Of a stretch of 28,135 bases of DNA, positions 22,119 through 28,135 are shown piece after piece. The position numbers and the translations under genes are program-made. Positions within the stretch are counted from its first letter, which is position 1. Every line of letters starts with the position of its first letter. The notes beneath the pieces were generated by a model that saw only the letters and a list, made by a program, of their open reading frames with translations, had not been told where the DNA came from and made no database searches. Source of the DNA: JABDPF01 sp036351575 (GTDB lineage Bacteria; Pseudomonadota; Gammaproteobacteria; Xanthomonadales; SZUA-36); the NCBI GenBank assembly GCA_036351575.1, contig JAZBPJ010000160.1, positions 1 to 28,135 on the forward strand, read 5' to 3'.

Positions 22119-23942
22119 ATGCAAGATACCGCCACCGCCACTGAATTCCTGCGCAAGGTGCCGCCGTTCAATGCGCTCGAGACCAGAGACCTGGAAAAGG
22201 TGGCGGGACTTCTCGAGGCCGCCTATTACCCGCAGGACAGCAGGATATTCCAGTCCAGCCCGCCTCCCGGCCTGGGCATCATTCGCAAAGGCGCCGTGCG
22301 GCTGGTTGACGACGCCCGCAAGTTCCTTGACAAGCGGTCCGAGGGAGAGCTCTTCGGGCACAGCATCTACTTCCATGGCGAACTGAAGGCCTACACGGCC
22401 GAGGCGGAAGAGGACTGCCTGGTCTGGCACATCCAGCAGGAAGATTTCGTTGCGCTCTGTGATGCCCACCAGTCACTCGAGGACTATTTCTCGAGCCATC
22501 TACAGAAGCGTTTGAGCGCGGCTGCGGACCTGGTCACCACGCCGTCGAGCGTCAGGGATCTGTTAAAGCGGGATCCGGTCATTATCGAATGTGCCAACTC
22601 CATTCGCGAAGCGGCGCGGCGCATGAGCGATGAAAACGTTTCCAGCGTGCTCGTGATGAGGGATGGCCTGCTGGGCGGGATCGTGACCGACAAGGACCTG
22701 CGCCGGCGCGTCATTGCCGACGGCCGCGACACTTCGGGCCCGATTTGTGACGTCATGACCGAGCAGCCGATGTCCATCCCGGCGGATTCGAGCGTGGACG
22801 AGGCGCTGCTGGTGATGATGCGGGAAAACTGTCATCACCTCCCGGTGGTCGATGACGGCCGGCCGGTAGGCCTGGTCACGGCAGGCGATATTCTGCGTTC
22901 GCAGTCCGAGCATCCCCTGCGGCTTGTCCGCGACATCTATAAGCGTGACTCGATCGAAGAGCTGCTGGCCCTGAGCGAACGCCTTCCGTCCCTGTTCGAA
23001 CGGATGGTCATCATGGGGCGCACGGTGAAGCAAATCGGGCGCATGGTGACCCATATCACGGACGCCTTTACGGTGCGCCTGATCCACCTGGCTGAAGAGC
23101 GTTACGGCAAGCCGCCGATGGATTACGCCTGGGTGGCGTTCGGATCGCAGGCCCGGGAGGAACAGACCGCGCGCACGGACCAGGACAACGGCCTGATACT
23201 GGAACGCGACCCCTCGAAGGAAGAATCGGAGTATTTCGCCAGCCTGGCGAATTTTGTCTGCGAGGGGCTCGACCGCCTGGGATACGTTTACTGCCCGGGC
23301 GAAGTCATGGCGTTGAACGTAAAATGGCGCGTATCGCTCGAGCAGTGGAAGAAACATTTCGACGGCTGGATCGATGAGCCGGTTCCCAAGTCAGTCATGT
23401 TCAGCAGCATCTTTTTTGACATGCGCTGCATACACGGGTCAAAAGACCTGGTGGTTGACCTGCTGGATTATGCCGTCGGCCGAGCCAGGGAAAATCGCAT
23501 CTTCCGGCGGTTCATGGCCGCAAACGTTCTCAGCCACCGGCCCCCGATCGGCTTTTTCCGACGTTTCGTTCAGGAGCACGACGGCTCTCACAGCGAAGGC
23601 CTTAACCTCAAGCACCGCGGCATCGTCCCGATCACCGACCTGGTGCGCATCCGCGCCCTGGAAGGCGGTGTGAAGGCAGCCAATACCTTTGAGCGGATCG
23701 AGGCGGTGATGGAAATGGGGATTTTCAACCGCAGCGACGCCAGCAGCCTGCGTGATGCGCTCATATTCATCAATCGGCGCCGCCTCATTCACCAGGCGAG
23801 GCAAATGCGGGAAGGGCAGCAGCCCAGCAATTTCGTGCCGCCCGACGAACTGTCGCCCCTGATGCGGCGCAATCTCAAGGCCGCGTTCATGGTCGTCGTC
23901 AACGCCCAGCAGGCCCTGGCCCACCGCTACCAGGTGCATTGA
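22119..23942 (+). CDS. Cyclic-nucleotide-fold / CBS-pair / DUF294 nucleotidyltransferase-like protein
   Basis: This 607-residue cytoplasmic protein combines an N-terminal cNMP-binding-like domain (about 10-135), two CBS motifs (about 148-275, with DLLKRDPVII and DVMTEQPMSI starts and TDKDLRRR), a DUF294 GlnD-like nucleotidyltransferase domain (about 310-450) and a DUF294 C-terminal helical domain (about 475-600). The transferase signature is intact: G342-S343 in FGSQAREEQ and the metal-binding aspartates 354 and 356 in RTDQDN. The layout resembles uridylyl/adenylyltransferases that modify proteins in response to small ligands; the target here is unknown. Such genes commonly stand beside acetate-type symporters and DnaQ-like exonucleases. 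It follows the symporter terminator and is 3 bp from the exonuclease gene. Confidence 0.9.
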   Translation: MQDTATATEFLRKVPPFNALETRDLEKVAGLLEAAYYPQDSRIFQSSPPPGLGIIRKGAVRLVDDARKFLDKRSEGELFGHSIYFHGELKAYTAEAEEDCLVWHIQQEDFVALCDAHQSLEDYFSSHLQKRLSAAADLVTTPSSVRDLLKRDPVIIECANSIREAARRMSDENVSSVLVMRDGLLGGIVTDKDLRRRVIADGRDTSGPICDVMTEQPMSIPADSSVDEALLVMMRENCHHLPVVDDGRPVGLVTAGDILRSQSEHPLRLVRDIYKRDSIEELLALSERLPSLFERMVIMGRTVKQIGRMVTHITDAFTVRLIHLAEERYGKPPMDYAWVAFGSQAREEQTARTDQDNGLILERDPSKEESEYFASLANFVCEGLDRLGYVYCPGEVMALNVKWRVSLEQWKKHFDGWIDEPVPKSVMFSSIFFDMRCIHGSKDLVVDLLDYAVGRARENRIFRRFMAANVLSHRPPIGFFRRFVQEHDGSHSEGLNLKHRGIVPITDLVRIRALEGGVKAANTFERIEAVMEMGIFNRSDASSLRDALIFINRRRLIHQARQMREGQQPSNFVPPDELSPLMRRNLKAAFMVVVNAQQALAHRYQVH

Positions 23943-23945
23943 CCG

Positions 23946-24632
23946 TTGCTGCGACGATGGCGACAGGGCAGGCGGTGCAGCGCGAAGGCGAAACGCTGCG
24001 AACAGCCCGTGCTGGCGCAATACCTCGAAAGCTGCGCTTCCCTGCGTCCCGAAACGATCGGGGACACGCCGATCATCGTAGTGGATATCGAAACCACGGG
24101 GCTCAACGCGGCCAGTGATCACATCATCTCCCTGGGCTGGACCCTTATCGACAAGGGACGGATTCGCCTGGGTGAAAACCGGCACGTGCTGGTCAGCGCG
24201 GGGAGCAAGGTGGGCAAAAGCGCGACGATACACGAGCTTACCGACAAGGAAGTGTCAAGCGGTATCCCTGTCGACGAGGCCCTGGAACAACTGTTCATTG
24301 CCGCGGCCGGCCGCGTCTGGGTATTCCACCATTCGGCGCTCGATATCTCGTTTCTGAAAAAGGCCTGCCGCGCCTGGGCGTCGATGCTGGCGCCGTTTAC
24401 CTACCTCGATACCATGCAGATCGAACTCGGTCTGCGCAAGCGCCGGAATCAGCCGGTCCAGCAGGGGGACCTGCAATTGGGGCAGCTCAGGTCGCAGTAC
24501 AATCTGCCGCGCTATACCGCGCACAACGCGCTGACCGACGCGCTGGCCACGGCTGAACTGCTGCTGGCGATGGCCTCACGGCTGGACAGGAAAAAGTCAC
24601 TGGACCTCGGGCCCTTTCTGCGTTTTGCCTGA
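23946..24632 (+). CDS. DnaQ-like DEDDh 3'-5' exonuclease
   Basis: This 228-residue protein has all DEDDh residues: D47 and E49 in VVDIETTGLN, D133 in HHSALDISFL, and H193 and D198 in HNALTDALAT. It would remove nucleotides from 3' ends of DNA or RNA with two metal ions. The Exo II motif has His-Ser in place of the common Asn-x, a mild variation. The first 30 residues are basic and lack an ATG; TTG at 23946 lies 3 bp after the upstream stop, consistent with translational coupling, and GTG at 24009 is an alternative. Pairing with the DUF294 gene recurs in related genomes, but the link to carboxylate metabolism is unexplained. It is too short and differently placed to be the replicative DnaQ itself, though this cannot be excluded. 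Confidence 0.87.
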   Translation: MLRRWRQGRRCSAKAKRCEQPVLAQYLESCASLRPETIGDTPIIVVDIETTGLNAASDHIISLGWTLIDKGRIRLGENRHVLVSAGSKVGKSATIHELTDKEVSSGIPVDEALEQLFIAAAGRVWVFHHSALDISFLKKACRAWASMLAPFTYLDTMQIELGLRKRRNQPVQQGDLQLGQLRSQYNLPRYTAHNALTDALATAELLLAMASRLDRKKSLDLGPFLRFA

Positions 24633-24707
24633 TCCGCATCATGGGACAAAAACGGCTACTGGAACAGGGTTTGCAACAAAGCATGAAACAAAAAAGGTGA
24701 ACTGACC

Positions 24708-26579
24708 ATGTCATACAAAACCGTATACCGGAACTCGATCGAAGACCCGGAAGCGTTCTGGGCCGAAGCGGCCTCGGCTCTCGAATGGGACAAGCCCTGG
24801 GACAAGGTGCTGGACAGCTCGGTTGCGCCGTATTACGAATGGTTCAGTGGCGCCGAGATCAACACCTGCCACAATGCGCTGGACCGTCATTGTGCTGCCG
24901 GCCGGGGCGAGCAGACCGCGCTGATCTACGACAGCCCGGTCACCGGCCAGGTCAGGAAGTACAGTTACGCTGAACTGCGCGACGAGACGGCGCGGTTCGC
25001 GGGCGCCCTCAAGGCGCGCGGCGTAAAGAAAGGCGACCGCGTGATCATCTACATGCCGATGATTCCGGAAGCGGTGATCGCGATGCTCGGCTGCGCCCGG
25101 ATCGGTGCGATCCACTCGGTCGTATTCGGCGGTTTCGCCGCGCGGGAACTGGCCACGCGCATCACGGACGCGGAACCGAAACTGATTGTAAGCGCGAGTT
25201 GCGGCATCGAGGGCAAGCGCGTCATTCCCTACCTGCCGCTGCTCGAAGAAGCCCTGTCGATAGCAAAAAACGAGGGCATGCAGCGCATCCTGGTTTCCCG
25301 CCCGGAACTCCCGCTTGAAAGCCTCGGCCCGCAGGCATCGACCTGGGAAGATGCCATGGCGCAGGCCGAAGCGGCGGATTGCGTGCCGGTGGCGGCCACC
25401 GACCCGATCTACATCCTCTACACATCCGGCACGACCGGTCAGCCCAAGGGCGTCGTGCGGCCCAACGGCGGTCACGCGGTGGCGCTGGACTGGTCAATGG
25501 ACAATATTTATAACGTCAAGGCGGGTGATGTTTACTGGGCTGCATCCGATATCGGCTGGGTGGTTGGCCACTCCTATATCGTTTATGCCCCGCTGCTGCA
25601 CGGCTGCACCACGATCCTGTACGAGGGCAAGCCGGTCGGCACGCCCGACGCGGGCGCTTTCTGGCGCGTAATCGAACAGCACAAGGTCAATTGCCTGTTC
25701 ACCGCGCCGACCGCCTTTCGTGCGATACGGCGCGAAGACCCTGAAGGGGCGCTGCTGGAAAAATATGACCTGTCCAGCCTGCGCACCTTGTTCCTGGCGG
25801 GAGAACGCTGCGACCCCGACACCCTGCACTGGGCTGAGAAACAACTTAAAGTTCCTGTCATAGATCATTGGTGGCAAACGGAAACTGGCTGGGCAATGGC
25901 CGCAAACCCGGTCGGTATCGAGTTCATGGAAGTAAAGGCCGGGTCACCGACCGTGGCGGTTCCCGGCTACGATATTCGCGTGCTCGATGACCATGGAGTC
26001 GAAGTCGAGGCCGGTGAGTCGGGCAACATCGTCTGCAAGCTGCCGCTGCCGCCGGGAACGCTGCCGACGCTGTGGCGCAACCGTCAGCGTTATCACGACA
26101 CGTACCTTTCCCGTTTCGAGGGGTATTACCTGAGTGGAGACGCCGGCGTCGTGGACGAAAACGGCTACGTCTGGGTGATGAGCCGCATAGACGACGTGAT
26201 CAACGTGGCCGGCCATCGTCTTTCAACCGGCGCGCTGGAAGAAGCGCTCGCGACCCATCCGGCGGTTGCCGAGTGCGCCGTGATCGGGGTGTCCGACAAG
26301 CTGAAGGGTGAAATGCCGCTGGGTTTCGTGGTGCTCAACGCCGGTGCCGAGGTTGACGAAGCGGAACTGAAAGCAGAGCTGGTAAAGACTGTGCGCTCGG
26401 AAGTCGGGCCGATCGCGACGCCGCGGGACATCCTGGTGGTCAAGCGCCTGCCGAAGACGCGGTCCGGCAAAATTCTGCGCGCCACGATGCGCCATATCGC
26501 CGAAGGGACGGAATACAAGGTTCCGGCCACGATCGAGGATCCGGCGGTGCTGAACGAGATTGCTGAAGACTTCAAATAG
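24708..26579 (+). CDS. prpE: Propionyl-CoA synthetase (PrpE/ACSS3-like)
   Basis: This 623-residue AMP-forming synthetase activates propionate (possibly acetate) to the CoA thioester. It has the N-terminal ACAS segment, the P-loop TSGTTGQPKGVVRPNGGHAV, the pocket motif VIDHWWQTETGW, the hinge MSRIDDVINVAGHRLSTG and the catalytic, acetylatable lysine 588 in PKTRSGKILRA. VRPNGGHAVALDW and DHWWQTETGW are typical of PrpE/ACSS3 rather than Acs, which usually has DTWWQTETGG. Ribosome site AAGGTGA is upstream of the ATG at 24708, 75 bp past the exonuclease gene. It is the expected activating enzyme for the substrate of the adjacent symporter. No methylcitrate-cycle genes (prpBCD) are in the window. 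Confidence 0.92.
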   Translation: MSYKTVYRNSIEDPEAFWAEAASALEWDKPWDKVLDSSVAPYYEWFSGAEINTCHNALDRHCAAGRGEQTALIYDSPVTGQVRKYSYAELRDETARFAGALKARGVKKGDRVIIYMPMIPEAVIAMLGCARIGAIHSVVFGGFAARELATRITDAEPKLIVSASCGIEGKRVIPYLPLLEEALSIAKNEGMQRILVSRPELPLESLGPQASTWEDAMAQAEAADCVPVAATDPIYILYTSGTTGQPKGVVRPNGGHAVALDWSMDNIYNVKAGDVYWAASDIGWVVGHSYIVYAPLLHGCTTILYEGKPVGTPDAGAFWRVIEQHKVNCLFTAPTAFRAIRREDPEGALLEKYDLSSLRTLFLAGERCDPDTLHWAEKQLKVPVIDHWWQTETGWAMAANPVGIEFMEVKAGSPTVAVPGYDIRVLDDHGVEVEAGESGNIVCKLPLPPGTLPTLWRNRQRYHDTYLSRFEGYYLSGDAGVVDENGYVWVMSRIDDVINVAGHRLSTGALEEALATHPAVAECAVIGVSDKLKGEMPLGFVVLNAGAEVDEAELKAELVKTVRSEVGPIATPRDILVVKRLPKTRSGKILRATMRHIAEGTEYKVPATIEDPAVLNEIAEDFK

Positions 26580-26626
26580 CCTTGAAAAAACTGCTGCGGA
26601 AGCGTTTGAAGAATCAGTGTTAATCA

Positions 26627-26657
26627 GGCAACTGGAAGCTCAGTGCTTCCAGTTGCC
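26627..26657. terminator. Perfect 13-bp hairpin between convergent prpE and ybaK, spanning the ybaK stop
   Basis: GGCAACTGGAAGC (26627-26639) pairs perfectly with GCTTCCAGTTGCC (26645-26657) with a TCAGT loop. On the minus strand the loop carries the TGA stop of the YbaK-like gene, so one arm encodes its last residues GNWKH. No T-run follows on either strand, so a classical terminator is not certain; it may protect 3' ends or stop both convergent transcripts. Confidence 0.6.
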
Positions 26658-27131
26658 GACTTCCTCGTCCTTGCCGATGACGGTGTGCGGCAGTGCCTTC
26701 ATCAGCTTCTTGATATCGCGATGCTCGAGCCAGATCAGGTGTTCGTGGTCGCCGGCTTCGATGTACACGTCGGACGTGTAAGCAAGGTCGTCATCCCATA
26801 TCACCTTGACGCCGTAAGCCTCGCCCAGCGCCGGCACGGCGCCGGCCTCGCAGTCCTTGAACAGGCTCTTGAACTCATCCTCGCAGGCCATGGTCAGCTT
26901 GCGCTCCAGCGCCTCGTTGACCCAGTCGATCTCGAGCTTGCGGCTGGCCGGCAGCACGCTGATGACGTAGCCCTGGTCGTCGCAGAGCACGACCGCCTTG
27001 GCGACCTGGTGCACAGGTACGTGCGCCGCATGGGCCGATGCTTCTGCAGTGGGTGTGTGTTTGTGCTCGATCAGTTGATAATCGATCCCGCGTTCTTTCA
27101 GATAGCTGATCAGCGTTTTTGCGATGGCCAT
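26640..27131 (-). CDS. ybaK: YbaK/EbsC-type aminoacyl-tRNA deacylase
   Basis: This 163-residue protein of the YbaK/ProX superfamily hydrolyses mischarged aminoacyl-tRNA. Visible family features are the N-terminal ERGIDYQLIEHKHTPTAEAS, the nucleophile-region segment QVAKAVVLCDDQGYVISVLP with the conserved lysine (AKAVV), and DCEAGAVPALGEAYGVKV containing the family GxxxPxG-like loop. The C-terminal end is DEEVGNWKH. The ATG at 27131 has AGGAG eight bases upstream; a longer frame starting upstream would add an unlikely Arg/Pro-rich leader. It converges with prpE and is preceded by an uncharacterised gene about 140 bp upstream on the same strand. Specificity among family branches (Cys, Pro, Ala) is not decidable here. 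Confidence 0.85.
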   Translation of the reverse strand: MAIAKTLISYLKERGIDYQLIEHKHTPTAEASAHAAHVPVHQVAKAVVLCDDQGYVISVLPASRKLEIDWVNEALERKLTMACEDEFKSLFKDCEAGAVPALGEAYGVKVIWDDDLAYTSDVYIEAGDHEHLIWLEHRDIKKLMKALPHTVIGKDEEVGNWKH

Positions 27132-27274
27132 CTCCGGTTCTCCTGTCACATTTATGATTGTCGCGCCTGGCCGGGCGCATGCCCGGTACGGACGCTTTGG
27201 CAATGCCTGTATTTTTCGAGGGCATCCGGGTATTTCCCGTGCCCCACGGGTTGATTATAAGCCTATTACACGTC

Positions 27275-28042
27275 TCAGTCCGACAGGCCAAAACGGTTTT
27301 TGAGATCTTCGATTTCCTGCAGGCGTTCCCGGTGTTTCTTTTCCCTGATCTCCCGGCTGCGCTTGAACTGGTGCTTCAGTTTCGTATTGATGAAATCGTT
27401 CACCCACAGGCCGGGAATAAACGCGGTGGGGCCGCCGGTGCCGATGGAGTAATTGTTGCCGTTCTTGTCGACGCGGACTTTCATCGGGATCTCGATCAGG
27501 CAGCGATCGCGTTCGTCGTAGAGCGAAAGACTGAAGAACTTGATGTTCTCGCACCAGCCGCGCTGCTCTTCATCGTCGACAAAGCGGAAGCGGGCTCCTT
27601 TCAGTTCGAAACTGCATTCATTCAGGCCGTTCCTGGAATCCGACCTCAGGATTCGGGTCTCTTCCCAGCCGCCGATCGGGGCATGAGTGTTGGCCGTGCG
27701 CCTGGCTCTCGGGTGGAAGTGGGACTCGTAGAATTCCCACAGGTGGTAGGAAATATCGCTGCTCTTGGCGATCTGCTTGCGGTCTTCGACCAGGGCTTCG
27801 AGTCGCTGCAGTTCAGCGATGACTTTTTCTTCGTCGCTCAAAGAAGTGGTCTCGTTTCCCGACAAGGCAGGGGCAGGCGAAGCACTCTCGTCGGCAGCCG
27901 GTCTGAGCGCGTTGCCCAATCGTTGCAGGATCGCCTCCCTGATTGAACTGCGGCGCTGCATCAACCGCCTGATCGCAATTGCGCAAGCTGTCAGCAGGAC
28001 AACTAAAACGATTACGAGAATAAAAATGACTTCGTTCGTCAC
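27275..28042 (-). CDS. Uncharacterised single-pass membrane protein
   Basis: This 255-residue protein has an N-terminal transmembrane helix (about 5-24, EVIFILVIVLVVLLTACAI) followed by a basic stretch (RRLMQRRSS), suggesting the bulk of the protein is cytoplasmic. A polar linker and coiled-coil-like segment (about 55-95) precede a folded region (about 96-225) with YHLWEFYESHFHP, GGWEETRILRSDS and FFSLSLYDERDRCLIEIP. The C terminus (about 225-255) is highly charged and helical. I recognise no domain. The GTG start at 28042 is used because the next in-frame ATG would remove the membrane helix; GGAAAG lies about 6-10 bases upstream. It may share a transcript with ybaK, 143 bp downstream. Confidence 0.75.
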   Translation of the reverse strand: MTNEVIFILVIVLVVLLTACAIAIRRLMQRRSSIREAILQRLGNALRPAADESASPAPALSGNETTSLSDEEKVIAELQRLEALVEDRKQIAKSSDISYHLWEFYESHFHPRARRTANTHAPIGGWEETRILRSDSRNGLNECSFELKGARFRFVDDEEQRGWCENIKFFSLSLYDERDRCLIEIPMKVRVDKNGNNYSIGTGGPTAFIPGLWVNDFINTKLKHQFKRSREIREKKHRERLQEIEDLKNRFGLSD

Positions 28043-28123
28043 TTAAGGCTTTCCGGTAAAAATGTGCCGGTACCAGCGTAACCACAAGGGCTGAGTTGTT
28101 GACATGATTGGCACATGCCGTGA

Positions 28124-28135
28124 TGACCTAGGTCA
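28124..28135. repeat. 12-bp palindrome at the right edge
   Basis: TGACCTAGGTCA is a perfect palindrome at the window end, about 82 bp upstream of the GTG start of the leftward membrane-protein gene. It could be an operator, but no factor is suggested and the neighbouring sequence is cut off. Confidence 0.3.

Noticed and set aside
28104..28135. ATG opening a rightward gene at the window edge
   Set aside because: Only ten codons are available, with no convincing Shine-Dalgarno sequence, so a gene cannot be supported.

Overview
The window comes from a GC-rich, Gram-negative bacterium, most likely a gammaproteobacterium. The supporting signs are an outer-membrane porin, a tripartite heavy-metal efflux pump, a CrbS/CrbR-type acetate-switch system, and the linked symporter, DUF294 and exonuclease genes. 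It is chromosomal in character: dense, with intergenic gaps under about 210 bp, and no insertion sequence, phage gene, tRNA, rRNA or CRISPR array that I can see. I do not assign a species.

Left part (1-6.8 kb). The window opens inside the start of a leftward gene that looks like a DUF222/HNH endonuclease, with a perfect LexA box beside its -10 element. A copper/silver module follows to the right: a small exported Cys-rich protein, a CusB-type adaptor with a fused CusF domain and a Met/His repeat tail, and a CusA-type RND pump that keeps all three metal-relay methionines. No outer-membrane channel or regulator gene for the pump is present. A strong bidirectional hairpin terminator separates cusA from a convergent gene for a secreted protein with a duplicated domain.

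Middle part (6.9-14.2 kb). A leftward pair encodes a half-size TMEM165/GDT1 transporter and a Crp/Fnr-family regulator whose nucleotide-binding pocket looks degenerate and Cys-containing. An FNR-like site lies upstream of the pair. Rightward genes then encode an acyl-CoA synthetase, a membrane M28 peptidase with ERMP1-like layout, an FMN-dependent 2-hydroxyacid (lactate-type) dehydrogenase, and a DUF4124 periplasmic protein.

Right part (14.2-26.6 kb) is a short-chain carboxylate uptake and activation locus. It holds a DcaP-like porin, a LuxR-type response regulator (CrbR/ErdR-like), its convergent partner kinase with a symporter-like sensor (CrbS-like), a two-subunit sodium:solute symporter (DUF4212 plus VC_2705-type large subunit), a cyclic-nucleotide-fold/CBS/DUF294 protein, a DnaQ-like exonuclease, and a PrpE-like propionyl-CoA synthetase. 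The likely logic is entry through the porin, sodium-driven uptake, CoA activation, and control by the two-component pair. A related sequence element occurs in both regulatory gaps of this locus.

The right edge holds a YbaK-type aminoacyl-tRNA deacylase, whose stop codon sits in the loop of a perfect 13-bp hairpin, and an uncharacterised single-pass membrane protein.

Nothing here is clearly a wholly new system. The best leads are the SOS-controlled HNH gene, the CusB-CusF-(MDHGE)n fusion, the Cys-bearing Crp/Fnr regulator with a matching FNR-like site, and the carboxylate locus with its unexplained DUF294 and exonuclease partners.
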